Part shown: positions 8,599 to 16,773 of the stretch, in pieces
Position numbering within the stretch: the stretch's first letter is position 1
Layout: each line of letters opens with the position of its first letter
DNA from: Streptomyces sp. XY006
GTDB lineage: Bacteria > Actinomycetota > Actinomycetes > Streptomycetales > Streptomycetaceae
Direction of reading: 5' to 3'
DNA: 64,000 nucleotides
Assembly (NCBI RefSeq): GCF_002237655.1
Contig: NZ_NOKT01000013.1
Span: 156,492 to 220,491, forward strand
Notes under the pieces: generated by a model
Databases searched by the model: none
What the model saw: the letters and a program-made list of their open reading frames with translations, nothing else
Told to the model about the DNA's origin: nothing
Made by a program: the position numbers and the translations under genes

Positions 8599-9940
8599 GG
8601 GTCACCTCCGCCTGTCCCACGCCTACGTTCAGGTCGAGATCGACCGTGCCGGACTTCTTGACGCCCCGGGCGGGGGAGAGGGTCAACTCCTTGTGCTGGC
8701 CGGGTTTCACGTCCACGTCCTTCTTGTCGTCGCCCGGCAGCTGGAGGTCGCCCACCCCCACGTCGACGCTCAGCCGCACGGTCACGTCCTCCGGCACGAG
8801 CACCCTCACCCGGCCCACCCCGACATCGGCCCGGGTGGTCACGGTCCGGTCCGCGGTCAGGTCCAGCCGGGTCAGGTCCAGCGTGCCGACGCCGGTGCCC
8901 AGGTCGTACCGCTCCCGTACGTCCGCGGCCGTCGCGGGCTGCCAGGTCGTGCGGTTCCACTGCGTGCCGATGTCCTCGGGCACGGCCGCCGAGGCGGTGA
9001 GCAGGCCGGCCGTGATGATCGCCAGGAGGATCGAGCCCGCCCCGGTCCGGCCGAGGAAGGCGCTGACCGCGATGCCCAGCCCGAAGACGGCGAGGGCGCA
9101 GGCCAGGCCCGTCTGCAGGCTGGCGCCGAGCGGATGCGTGTCCCAGGTCCGGCTCGTGCCGAGGGCGCCCGCCAGCAGGGCCAGCAGGAAGACCCAGCCG
9201 CCGATCCAGCGGTGGTCGCGCGGCTTGGGCGGCCGGGCGTGCGGGGCGGGTATGTCCGCGCGGGAGCGCGGACGGGTGCCGAGGCCGATGTTGACGGCCG
9301 CCGCCACGTCGAGGTCGCGGGTGTCGCGCGGGCCCCACAGATAGCCCGTGCCCCCGATGTGCGTGCCGTCCTTGACGATGGGGTCGCGCCACCACGAGGG
9401 GGAGGTGGCCAGGACCGGCGGTGCCTGCGGCTCCGGCGGGGCGTCGGCGACCGCCTGGGCGGCCAGCGGGTCGGGGCCGGGGGCGCCGCGCTGCCGGGAC
9501 CAGTACCCGGCGCCCGCGAGGAGGAGGGAGAGGACCACGGCGAAGGTCAGCACCCCGCCGTTCCTCAGCATCGTCAGGAACACCCCGCAGCCGACCAGCG
9601 CGAACAGCACGGCCGCCAGGGCCTGGCCGTCGACGCGGCCGGTGAACAGCTTGCGCACCTCGTTCTCGTCCTCGTCGTCGTACGGGACGAAGAGCCAGGC
9701 GAAGCCGTAGAAGATGAGGCCGATGCCGCCGGTCGCGGAGAGCACCGCGAGCGTGATGCGGAAGATGACCGGATCCATGTCGCACTGCCGCCCGAGCCCG
9801 GCGCAGACACCCGCCAGCATCTTGTGGGGGCGATCGCGGCGGAACCCGTCGGGCGGCCCGGGCGGGACGGCCTCCACGGCCGGGCCGGCCGGGCCGGAGC
9901 GGGGCCCCGGGCCCGTCGCGGCGTGCTCGTGATCGGTCAT
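8585..9940 (-). CDS. PspC domain membrane protein with LiaF-like C-terminus
   Basis: 451 aa. Residues 33-92 are a PspC domain (RDRPHKMLAGVCAGLGRQ, then the IFRITLAVLSATGGIGLI helix). Several further membrane helices follow. The C-terminal 120 residues (DLGTGVGTLDLTRLDL onward) carry repeated GVG-D/V motifs of the extracytoplasmic beta-sheet seen in LiaF/DUF2154-like cell-envelope stress modulators. It is divergent from a PspC-fused sensor kinase, with which it probably forms an envelope-stress module. ATG 9940. Confidence 0.8.
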   Translation of the reverse strand: MTDHEHAATGPGPRSGPAGPAVEAVPPGPPDGFRRDRPHKMLAGVCAGLGRQCDMDPVIFRITLAVLSATGGIGLIFYGFAWLFVPYDDEDENEVRKLFTGRVDGQALAAVLFALVGCGVFLTMLRNGGVLTFAVVLSLLLAGAGYWSRQRGAPGPDPLAAQAVADAPPEPQAPPVLATSPSWWRDPIVKDGTHIGGTGYLWGPRDTRDLDVAAAVNIGLGTRPRSRADIPAPHARPPKPRDHRWIGGWVFLLALLAGALGTSRTWDTHPLGASLQTGLACALAVFGLGIAVSAFLGRTGAGSILLAIITAGLLTASAAVPEDIGTQWNRTTWQPATAADVRERYDLGTGVGTLDLTRLDLTADRTVTTRADVGVGRVRVLVPEDVTVRLSVDVGVGDLQLPGDDKKDVDVKPGQHKELTLSPARGVKKSGTVDLDLNVGVGQAEVTRAAS

Positions 9941-9992
9941 GGGTCCATGGTGACGGGCGCGGCGCCGCTGCGGCAGTCGGAACGACCCTGGC

Positions 9993-10084
9993 CGGACCCT
10001 GATATCGGCCCCGAGGGGTGGCCCGGGAAGCGTTCGAGCACCGGTACGCGGAGATCAGGGGAGTCTCCGGGGCCGACCCTGATG
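9993..10084. promoter_or_regulatory. repeated CCCTGAT motifs in PspC/sensor kinase divergent region
   Basis: The near-identical 12-mers CGGACCCTGATA (9993-10004) and CCGACCCTGATG (10073-10084) are direct repeats, with an inverted ATCAGGG (10054-10060) between them. They lie in the only intergenic space of the divergent PspC and kinase-regulator genes and are candidate binding sites for the NarL-type regulator of this locus. Confidence 0.4.
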
Positions 10085-10117
10085 CCCGGGCCCTGCGCAC
10101 GTGTGACCATCAATGGC

Positions 10118-11410
10118 ATGTCGGAAGCCGCAGCAGCGCCAGTCGCCGAGCCGCGGCCGCCGCGCAAGCTCTACCGCAGCAGCGACGGACGCTGGCTGGG
10201 GGGCGTGGCGCGGGGGCTCGCCGGGCACCTCGGGCTGCCCGTGATCTGGGTACGGCTCGTCTTCATCGGCCTGTTCATGGCCGACGGCCTCGGCGCGCTG
10301 CTCTACGCCGCGTTCTGGTTCTTCGTCCCGCTCGGCGTCGGCGGGGTCGACGCGCAGAAGCCGCCCTCGCTGGTCACCACGGAGACCTCGCCCGACGGCC
10401 GGCGCAAGCTCGTCACGCGCCGGCCCGACAAGGGCCAGATCGTGGCCCTGCTGCTCATGGTCGTGGTGGCCATGGTCTTCGTGGGCAACGTGAACCTCGG
10501 CGGCGGGGCCCGGGCCTACCTCTGGCCGATGGTCCTCGTCGGCGCGGGCGTCGCCCTGGTCTGGCGGCAGGCGGACAACGCCCGCCGGGCCCGCTGGGCC
10601 GAGGTCGGCCGCCGCCGGCGTACGGTCACGCTGCTGCGCTCGGTGGGCGGCGTGCTGCTCGTGACGGCCGGCGTCTCCGGCATCTTCGTCCTGCAGGGCT
10701 CCGCAGCCCACCTCGGCTCCGTCCTGCAGGCGGCCCTCGCGGTCCTCGTGGGGATAACGCTGCTGGCGGGCCCGTATCTCGTCCGCATGACCCAGGACCT
10801 CTCCGAGGAGCGGCTGATGCGCATCCGCGCCCAGGAGCGCGCGGAGGTCGCCGCCCATGTGCACGACTCGGTGCTGCACACACTCACCCTGATCCAGCGC
10901 AACGCGGAGAACGCGGGCGAGGTGCGCCGTCTCGCCCGCGCCCAGGAGCGCGACCTGCGCACCTGGCTGTACAAGCCCGAGGGCACGGGCAAGGACGAGG
11001 CCGACGAGCCCACGACCCTCGCCGACGCGGTGCGGCGCAACGCGGCCGAGGTGGAGGACAAGCACGGCGTCCCCCTGGAGGTCGTGGTGGTCGGGGACTG
11101 CCCGCTCGACGAGAAGATCGCCGCACAGATGCAGGCCGCGCGCGAAGCGATGGTGAACGCCGCCAAGTACGGTGGCGAAGGAGGAGCCGTACAGGTCTAC
11201 GCCGAGGTCGAGGGAGAGACGGTCTTCGTGTCCGTCCGGGACCGCGGGCCCGGCTTCGACCTCGACTCGATACCCGCCGACCGGATGGGTGTCAGAGAAT
11301 CGATCATCGGCCGCATGGAGCGCAACGGCGGTACGGCGCGGCTGCGCGCGGTGCCGGACGGCGGCACGGAGGTCGAGCTGGAGATGGAGAGGGCGGAGAA
11401 GACGTCATGA
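10118..11410 (+). CDS. PspC-fused sensor histidine kinase (NarL/DesK type)
   Basis: 430 aa. The N-terminal PspC domain (residues 16-78: YRSSDGRWLGGVARGLAGHL) is followed by helices near 108-123, 134-150, 172-193 and 200-222. A HisKA_3 dimerisation helix has the phosphoacceptor His249 in AAHVHDSVLHTL. The HATPase domain shows the N-box AREAMVNAAKYGG and the G-box DRGPGFD. The membrane part probably senses envelope state directly. Start ATG 10118 is the first with PspC-like context; no clear Shine-Dalgarno is present. The stop overlaps the regulator start (ATGA), so the two are co-translated. Confidence 0.88.
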   Translation: MSEAAAAPVAEPRPPRKLYRSSDGRWLGGVARGLAGHLGLPVIWVRLVFIGLFMADGLGALLYAAFWFFVPLGVGGVDAQKPPSLVTTETSPDGRRKLVTRRPDKGQIVALLLMVVVAMVFVGNVNLGGGARAYLWPMVLVGAGVALVWRQADNARRARWAEVGRRRRTVTLLRSVGGVLLVTAGVSGIFVLQGSAAHLGSVLQAALAVLVGITLLAGPYLVRMTQDLSEERLMRIRAQERAEVAAHVHDSVLHTLTLIQRNAENAGEVRRLARAQERDLRTWLYKPEGTGKDEADEPTTLADAVRRNAAEVEDKHGVPLEVVVVGDCPLDEKIAAQMQAAREAMVNAAKYGGEGGAVQVYAEVEGETVFVSVRDRGPGFDLDSIPADRMGVRESIIGRMERNGGTARLRAVPDGGTEVELEMERAEKTS

Positions 11411-12138
11411 GCGACCCGACCGAGGCGAACGGCACGGCAGCGGCGGCGGAGGCGGCCGGGTCCGCGGAGCCGGGCGGGCGTCGCGTGCGCGTGGTGCTCG
11501 TCGACGACCACCGCATGTTCCGTACGGGGGTCCAGGCCGAGATCGGCCAGACCGAGCAGACCGGCGTGGAGGTCGTCGGCGAGGCGGCCGACGTCGACCA
11601 GGCGGTCACGGTCATCACCGCGACCCGGCCCGAGGTGGTCCTGCTCGACGTGCACCTGCCGGGCGGTGGCGGGGTGGAAGTGCTGCGCCGCTGTGCCCCG
11701 TTGATGGGGGACGTCGAGCAGCCGGTGCGGTTCCTGGCGCTGTCCGTGTCGGACGCCGCGGAGGACGTGATCGGCGTGATCCGCGGCGGGGCCCGGGGCT
11801 ACGTCACCAAGACGATCACCGGCACGGACCTGGTGGACTCCATCTTCCGTGTCCAGGAGGGCGACGCGGTCTTCTCGCCGCGGCTGGCCGGATTCGTCCT
11901 GGACGCCTTCGCCTCCACGGACGCGCCGCCGGTCGACGAGGACCTGGACCGCCTCACCCAGCGCGAGCGCGAGGTGCTGCGGCTCATCGCCCGGGGGTAC
12001 GCGTACAAGGAGATCGCCAAGCAGCTGTTCATCTCCGTGAAGACGGTCGAGTCGCATGTCTCGGCGGTCCTGCGCAAGCTCCAGCTCTCCAACCGGCACG
12101 AGCTGACCCGCTGGGCGACGGCCCGCCGGCTGGTCTGA
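11407..12138 (+). CDS. NarL/LuxR-family response regulator
   Basis: 243 aa. A 25-residue Ala/Glu-rich lead precedes a receiver domain with acidic residues Asp33-Asp34, phosphoacceptor Asp81 in LLDVHLP, and Lys in YVTKTIT. The C-terminal LuxR-type HTH is complete (LTQREREVLRLIARGYAYKEIAKQL and the recognition helix SVKTVESHVSAVLRKL). It is the cognate partner of the PspC kinase by ATGA overlap and probably regulates the divergent PspC gene through the CCCTGAT sites. Confidence 0.92.
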   Translation: MSDPTEANGTAAAAEAAGSAEPGGRRVRVVLVDDHRMFRTGVQAEIGQTEQTGVEVVGEAADVDQAVTVITATRPEVVLLDVHLPGGGGVEVLRRCAPLMGDVEQPVRFLALSVSDAAEDVIGVIRGGARGYVTKTITGTDLVDSIFRVQEGDAVFSPRLAGFVLDAFASTDAPPVDEDLDRLTQREREVLRLIARGYAYKEIAKQLFISVKTVESHVSAVLRKLQLSNRHELTRWATARRLV

Positions 12139-12144
12139 CCCCGG

Positions 12145-12271
12145 CCCGGCGCACCGCCCGGGGCGTCCCCGCCCCCCGGCTCAGGCCGCCCGGGCCGCGT
12201 CCCCGCCCCCGGCTCAGGCCGCCCGGGCCGCGTCCCCGCCCCCGGCTCACCGCCCGGGCCGCGTCCCCGCC
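12145..12271. repeat. 33-bp tandem repeat after response regulator gene
   Basis: A 33-bp unit (core GGCTCAGGCCGCCCGGGCC, then GCGTCCCCGCCCCC) occurs about three and a half times, with units starting at 12178, 12211 and 12244. It fills the whole space between the convergent response regulator and NlpC/P60 genes. No gene or clear terminator is seen; the GC-rich units themselves could stall transcription. Confidence 0.8.
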
Positions 12272-12275
12272 TTGC

Positions 12276-13331
12276 TCAGACCACCCGGGTGGCGCCCGCG
12301 TAGGGCATCTCGTCGAGCGGGGCGATCCGTACCGGCGCCGACGGGTTCGGGGCGTGGATCATGCGGCCGTCGCCCACGTAGATGCCGACGTGGCTGATGC
12401 CGGCGTAGAAGAACACCAGGTCGCCAGGGAGGAGTTCGGAGCGGGAGACGCGGCGGCCGGCGTCGATCTGGGAGTAGGTCGTACGCGGCAGCGAGACACC
12501 GGCGGAGCGGTACGCGGCCTGGACGAGGCCCGAGCAGTCGAAGGCGTTCGGGCCGGTCGCGCCCCAGACGTAGGGGCTGCCCAGCTTCTGGTAGGCGTAG
12601 GACACGGCCGCGGCGGCGCGGGAGTTGGGCGCCTGGGAGGCGGCGGGCCCGGGCGCCGCCAGGGGGTCCCGTGCCCCCGAGGCGCGTGAGGCGCGCGGGG
12701 ACTCGCCGAGCCGGGTGCGCTCCTCGGCGGTGAGCCGGGTCAGCAGCCGCCGTGCCGAGCCCAGCTTGCCGGTGATGGTCCTCTTGTGCCGCTTCAGCTC
12801 CGACTGCCGCGACTTCAGGGAGGTCAGCTCGATGTGGGCGGCGCCGCGCAGCTGCTCGATCTCCCGGAGCTGCTTGCGGACGCCCGCGACGGCGGATCTC
12901 TGCCGGTTGCCGGCCCGCTCGACGAACTCGGCGTTCTCCAGGTAGCGGTCGGGGTCGTCGGACAGGGCGAGCTGCACCGCGGGATCCAGGCCGCCGTTGC
13001 GGTACTGCGCGGACGCGACCGCGCCGAGAGCCTCACGGGCCGTGTTGAGCCGTTCCTCCTTGCGGGCCGCCTGGTCCTGGAGGCCCTTCAGCCGCTGCCC
13101 GGCCGCCTCGGCCTTCTCCTTCGCGCCGTTGTACTTCTCGGTGGCGACCTCCGCCTCCTGGTACAGCTTGTCCACCTTGGCCTTGACCTGGCCGGGGGTG
13201 AGCTGCGGTTCGGCGTGCCCGGTCCCGTCGAAGCCGGTCGCCGTCGCCGCGCCCGCGAGGGCGATCGTGGCGGCCGTGCGGGCCGTGCCGCCACCTGTCG
13301 AGCGCTGTCGGGGCTTGCGGTGCGCTGCCAC
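12276..13331 (-). CDS. secreted NlpC/P60 (C40) peptidoglycan hydrolase
   Basis: 351 aa. An N-terminal signal (RKPRQRS followed by a hydrophobic stretch TAATIALAGAATATGF) leads to a long coiled coil at about 45-205 and a C-terminal NlpC/P60 domain. The catalytic Cys is in NAFDCSGLVQ, His in ISHVGIYVGDG, and the third polar residue is His in MIHAPNP. It cleaves D-Glu-mDAP-type bonds in peptide stems. GTG start. It is paralogous to the hydrolase at 15109-16281, but its own 400-bp upstream region lacks the riboswitch seen there. Confidence 0.9.
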   Translation of the reverse strand: MAAHRKPRQRSTGGGTARTAATIALAGAATATGFDGTGHAEPQLTPGQVKAKVDKLYQEAEVATEKYNGAKEKAEAAGQRLKGLQDQAARKEERLNTAREALGAVASAQYRNGGLDPAVQLALSDDPDRYLENAEFVERAGNRQRSAVAGVRKQLREIEQLRGAAHIELTSLKSRQSELKRHKRTITGKLGSARRLLTRLTAEERTRLGESPRASRASGARDPLAAPGPAASQAPNSRAAAAVSYAYQKLGSPYVWGATGPNAFDCSGLVQAAYRSAGVSLPRTTYSQIDAGRRVSRSELLPGDLVFFYAGISHVGIYVGDGRMIHAPNPSAPVRIAPLDEMPYAGATRVV

Positions 13332-13755
13332 TGGGGGGCCACGTCCTTTCCTCGGCCGCCGATGGGTGCGTACGGCCGTCGGGGGAGCGGACAGCGGCCT
13401 GTGCGCGTCCGGCGACGGCCCGCACAGGGGAAGCGGACCGCCGCCGGACCTTCTCGGCGGTGGTGCCCGACTGCCGCCCCTGGCCCGGGCGGCGGTGGGG
13501 AGCCGGTCACCTGGTGGAGGACGCTAAACGTCGGCGCAGGGGGCCGGAGGCGGGTGCGCGGAAGTGTTGCGAGAGGACCGACGGTGACCGTATGCGACCG
13601 CGATGCGCCCCTGGCCCCGTTCACTCAACTCAGCGTGATGACCGATGTGTCCATTTCCTGAGCGAGTGACGGTGATCAGGTGCTATGGGGCCGCATATAT
13701 GCATCGGCAGGCCGGTGTCCGGGCGCTGTGGGGCCCCTGATTAGGCTCCGGCCTC
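13332..13755. other. divergent intergenic region
   Basis: 424 bp between the NlpC/P60 gene and the small membrane protein. On the minus strand a TAGCGT -10-like box occurs at 13521-13526 without a convincing -35. A 10-bp palindrome GCATATATGC lies at about 13693-13702. I looked for the conserved ydaO riboswitch signatures on the minus strand and did not find them. Confidence 0.4.
13742..13747 (+). promoter_or_regulatory. TAGGCT -10 box for a leaderless gene
   Basis: TAGGCT ends 8 nt before the ATG at 13756, so transcription would begin at or next to the start codon; no Shine-Dalgarno is present. This is the usual geometry of leaderless Streptomyces genes. A -35 is not evident. Confidence 0.5.
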
Positions 13756-14109
13756 ATGGACGTACTCATCCACCTCTTCGTCGGTCTCCACATCGTCGGC
13801 ATCGCCGCGCTCCTGGGCGGATTCCTCACCCAGATGAAGGCGATGGGCCAGGGCACCGCCCGCTACACCCCCGCGATGCTGCACGGCGCCCTGACGATGC
13901 TGGTCACCGGAGTGATCCTGGTCGGCCTCAACCAGGCCGACGACCAGTCCGTGAACAACATCAAGATCGGGGTGAAGCTCGCCCTGCTGATCGTGATCCT
14001 CGGCCTGGTCTACGTGAAGCGGGACGACGAGAAGGTGGGCAAGGGCCTGTTCGGTCTGGTCGGGCTGCTGACCACGGCGAACGTCTTCATCGCCGTGCTC
14101 TGGACCTGA
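13756..14109 (+). CDS. four-helix small membrane protein
   Basis: 117 aa, almost entirely hydrophobic, with helices near 5-23, 43-60, 74-90 and 99-115. It resembles integral-membrane proteins conserved in Streptomyces with no assigned role. The start is supported by a -10 box exactly placed for leaderless translation. The last 23 bp overlap the 3' end of the convergent gene. Confidence 0.75.
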   Translation: MDVLIHLFVGLHIVGIAALLGGFLTQMKAMGQGTARYTPAMLHGALTMLVTGVILVGLNQADDQSVNNIKIGVKLALLIVILGLVYVKRDDEKVGKGLFGLVGLLTTANVFIAVLWT

Positions 14110-15031
14110 CCCCGGCGGACCGGGATCCGGCCCGGGCCGCGGCGATCGCCCAGGCGGTGCACGCCAGCCACAGTGCCACCGCGGCCCACAGCAGCACCTC
14201 CCCGACGACATCGAGCCAGGGGGCGTCCAGGGCGGCGGCGACGGCCAGCGCCGCGGCCGCCGTCACGGCCGCGCCGAACACGCCGGCCCAGCGGCGCACG
14301 TCGCAGCCGTGCCGCGGCCACATGAGCGCGGCGGTGAGCAGGGCGACCCAGCACACCAGGGTGAGGACCAGCAGGGCGACCGTGACCCTGGTGAGGACGG
14401 CGTGGTCGTCGTCGTTCCACAGGTACAGGCGGTCGCTGTCGGCGCCGAGGAGCCGCGCCCCGGCCAGTGCCGAGACGGCGAGCGCGCCGCCCGCGAGCCA
14501 GTGGTCCCCGTGTCCCTCGGTGACCTCGCGCGGGGCGAAGCGGAACAGGGCGAAGCAGTAGAGGATCAGCCCGAGCCAGAACAGCACCAGGGCCGCGTGG
14601 GCGAGCCAGGCCGCCGACTCGGCCGCGGCGAGCGTGGCGCCCAGCACGGCGAGCCCCTGGGTGGCCACGCAGCGCAGGAACACGGTCCCGCCGCGGCCCG
14701 GGTCCCCCGCCGTGAGCAGCAGCGTCCAGCACAGCGCCGACAGCGCCAGCAGGGCCGCAGCGGACCGTTCCCAGCCGGCCGCGGCGAAGCCGGTGCCGAT
14801 CAGGGCGGTCGCCGCCGTGAAGGTGTGGGCGGCCGGTGCCTGTGCCCGCCACGCCGCCCGCGGCAGCCGCAGCACGGCGTACGCCACCGCCCCCAGCCAG
14901 GCCGCGCAGGCGGGCACGAGCGCGATGCGGGAGAGGGCCTCGTACCCCGCCGAGTCGAAGCCGGCCGAGAGGGTGCCGATGGTCAGCGCGTAGGTCGCCC
15001 ACAAGGTGGCAAACGGGGAGGGGCCGGACAT
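14087..15031 (-). CDS. TDT/TehA-like integral membrane protein
   Basis: 314 aa with about ten hydrophobic helices. The pattern (small, Gly/Ala-rich helices and short loops, ALFRFAPREV after helix 5) resembles the voltage-dependent anion channel/tellurite-resistance (TDT) family, but key motifs are not decisive. Transport of small anions would be the inference. It overlaps its convergent neighbour by 23 bp. Confidence 0.55.
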   Translation of the reverse strand: MSGPSPFATLWATYALTIGTLSAGFDSAGYEALSRIALVPACAAWLGAVAYAVLRLPRAAWRAQAPAAHTFTAATALIGTGFAAAGWERSAAALLALSALCWTLLLTAGDPGRGGTVFLRCVATQGLAVLGATLAAAESAAWLAHAALVLFWLGLILYCFALFRFAPREVTEGHGDHWLAGGALAVSALAGARLLGADSDRLYLWNDDDHAVLTRVTVALLVLTLVCWVALLTAALMWPRHGCDVRRWAGVFGAAVTAAAALAVAAALDAPWLDVVGEVLLWAAVALWLACTAWAIAAARAGSRSAGVRSRARR

Positions 15032-15066
15032 AGCGCCGATGCTAGGCAGCGGCGCACGGGATGGGA

Positions 15067-15090
15067 GAGGGGCACGCGCGCGTGCCCCTC
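15067..15090 (-). terminator. 24-nt palindromic terminator
   Basis: Perfect palindrome GAGGGGCACGCG / CGCGTGCCCCTC lying 19 bp after the end of the second NlpC/P60 gene. On the minus strand it is followed by TCCCATCCC and on the plus strand by AAAAACG. It most likely terminates the hydrolase transcript. Confidence 0.65.
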
Positions 15091-15108
15091 AAAAACGTCC
15101 CGGACCCC

Positions 15109-16281
15109 TCAGGCCGGCCGTACCACGCTGTGGATGGCCGACTCGCCGTCGTAGTAGATCGACTCCTCACGCACGTAGGTGCCGGGCTTCGGGGCGTGGA
15201 TCATCATGCCGTTGCCGATGTAGATGCCGACGTGGGTGACGTCGTCGTAGAAGAACACCAGGTCACCGGGCTGGGCGGCGGCCAGGGAGACCGTCGTGCC
15301 GGCGTTGACCTGGTCGTACGTCGTGCGCGGCAGGGTCACCCCGGCGGCCTTCCACGCGGCCTGGGTGAGGCCGGAGCAGTCGTAGGAGCCGGGGCCGACG
15401 GCGCCCCATACGTACGGCTTGCCGATCTGGGCGCGGGCGAAGGCGAGCGCCTTGTCGGCCTTGGTGGCGTACGAGGAGTCGGCCGGGGCCGTGGAGGTGG
15501 GACCGGAGGCGGTGCCCGACGAGGGGGTGCCGCTCTCCTGCTGCTGGGCGGCCTCCTGCCGGGCCTTCTCCTGAGCGGCCTGCTCGCGGGCCAGCTCGGC
15601 GGCCTTGCGGGCGGCCTCCTCCCGCTTCTCCTTCTCGATCGCCGCGAGCCGCGCCTTCTCCTCGGCGGTCAGCCGGGACAGCAGGTCGCGGGCGTCGGCG
15701 AGCTTCCGCTGGACGGTGGCCTTGGCCGTCTTCAGGTCGCTCTGCGACTCGGTGAGCGTCCGCAGGCTCTCGGTGGCCTCCTGGCGCTTCTTCATCGTCG
15801 CGGACTGCTGAGTGACGTAGTCGTCGACGGCCACCTTCTGACGACCGGTCATCCGGTCCATCAGCTGGGACTGGTCGAAGTAGTCCTGTGGGGTCTCCGC
15901 GAGCAGGAACGTGGCGGTGTCGGGCGCCGCGGTGCCGGTGCGGTACTGGGCGGCGGCGAAGGAACCCAGCTTCTCGCGTGCCTCGTTGAGCTTCTCGGTG
16001 CGCTGGGCGACGTCGTCGAGGAGGGTGTCGACGCGCTTGCGCTGCTTCGCGGTCTTCTCCTTGGCCGCGTTGTACTTGTCGGTCGCCGACTCGGCCTGGC
16101 GGTACAGGTCGTCGACCTTCTTCTCGACTTCCTCCAGGCTGGGTTTGTCGTCGGCCTCGGGGGCGGCCTGGGCCGACTGGGACAGCAGGGCCACGGAGGT
16201 GAGGGCCGCCGTTGCGAGGGCGGGGGTCCGTATGCCTGCCACGCGCGTGCCCGAAGGACGCGACTTGCGGTGCGACGCCAA
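15109..16281 (-). CDS. riboswitch-controlled secreted NlpC/P60 hydrolase
   Basis: 390 aa. Signal peptide, then a long Lys/Glu/Ala-rich coiled coil (about 50-260, with heptad-rich KARLAAIEKEKREEAARKAA), then an NlpC/P60 domain with Cys in SYDCSGLTQ and His in VTHVGIYIGNG. A TTG start is proposed because AAGGAG lies 9 nt upstream. That ribosome-binding site can pair with CTCCTT next to the start codon, hiding it. Upstream is a ydaO-type c-di-AMP riboswitch, which fits a wall hydrolase whose expression must respond to osmotic and turgor state. Confidence 0.92.
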   Translation of the reverse strand: MASHRKSRPSGTRVAGIRTPALATAALTSVALLSQSAQAAPEADDKPSLEEVEKKVDDLYRQAESATDKYNAAKEKTAKQRKRVDTLLDDVAQRTEKLNEAREKLGSFAAAQYRTGTAAPDTATFLLAETPQDYFDQSQLMDRMTGRQKVAVDDYVTQQSATMKKRQEATESLRTLTESQSDLKTAKATVQRKLADARDLLSRLTAEEKARLAAIEKEKREEAARKAAELAREQAAQEKARQEAAQQQESGTPSSGTASGPTSTAPADSSYATKADKALAFARAQIGKPYVWGAVGPGSYDCSGLTQAAWKAAGVTLPRTTYDQVNAGTTVSLAAAQPGDLVFFYDDVTHVGIYIGNGMMIHAPKPGTYVREESIYYDGESAIHSVVRPA

Positions 16282-16296
16282 AGGAGGCGACTCCTT
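16281..16296 (-). promoter_or_regulatory. ribosome-binding-site sequestering hairpin
   Basis: On the minus strand AAGGAG-TCGC-CTCCTT forms a perfect 6-bp hairpin that contains the Shine-Dalgarno of the hydrolase and reaches its TTG start codon. It sits between the riboswitch and the gene and could be the expression platform acting on translation. Confidence 0.6.
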
Positions 16297-16299
16297 CCA

Positions 16300-16456
16300 A
16301 AGATCCGCCTACCGGGTTAGCTGTCGGGTTCGGGCGGGTGGTTCGGAAGGGTTGCCCTACGGCCTTCCCGGGACGGGAGTCGGGCCGATTCACCCCAGAG
16401 TCTCGGTGGGTCCCCGGCTCCGGCTGCCGCTGCGGCACACCGGACTCGGCGGAGGC
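16300..16456 (-). promoter_or_regulatory. ydaO/yuaA-type c-di-AMP riboswitch
   Basis: The minus strand shows the family's conserved blocks in order: AGCCGGGGACCCACC, then CTGGGGTGAATCGG, then CCCGAACCCGACAGCTAACC. A closing stem pairs TCCGCC (near 16448-16453) with GGCGGA (near 16303-16308). ydaO-class riboswitches bind cyclic di-AMP and usually repress wall hydrolase or osmolyte genes when ligand is high. Boundaries are approximate. Confidence 0.85.
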
Positions 16457-16504
16457 CGCGCGGCCCGGCGACGTTCGCCGGTGAGGGTCGTGCGGCCCGG
16501 TCGC

Positions 16505-16534
16505 ACCGTAGCCAACCGGTGTGGCGCCTGTGAA
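16505..16534 (-). promoter_or_regulatory. promoter upstream of the riboswitch
   Basis: Minus strand: -35 TTCACA (16529-16534), 18-bp spacer, -10 TACGGT (16505-16510). The predicted start near 16498 gives a leader of roughly 215 nt containing the whole riboswitch. Confidence 0.5.
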
Positions 16535-16742
16535 GGTTGATGGGTGATATGCCCGATACATTTTCGTGACCTTGTGCCGGAGCATTGCCGAGCGTGAGGT
16601 TGTGAGGGCTTCTGATGGCGACTTGTCCGGGATTGTGGGGATCGTCGCACGGTGTGATCACGCCATTCCGCAGGGCGATCAGGGGCTTCCGCTCGCCACG
16701 GAGGGCCCGATTCCCGGCGATGTTCTCGGGGCGGCGGCGGGC

Positions 16743-16764
16743 TGTCAGTGGGGCGCCCTAGACT
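16743..16764 (+). promoter_or_regulatory. PafBC-type DNA-damage promoter of pcrA
   Basis: TGTCAGTG, exactly 8 bp, then TAGACT. This fits the mycobacterial/Streptomyces RecA-NDp (PafBC-dependent) promoter consensus TTGTCRGTG-N8-TANNNT, here with C for the first T. The transcription start would fall near 16771, just before the ATG at 16774. It indicates LexA-independent induction of this helicase by DNA damage. Confidence 0.75.
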
Positions 16765-16773
16765 CGGAGAGCG

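Noticed and set aside
12145..12271. The 33-bp repeat as a CRISPR array
   Set aside because: Units abut with no unique spacers, and no cas genes are nearby.
13332..13755. A second ydaO riboswitch before the first NlpC/P60 gene
   Set aside because: The conserved GGGGTGAAT and CCGACAGCTAACC blocks are absent from the minus strand here, despite the similar gene.
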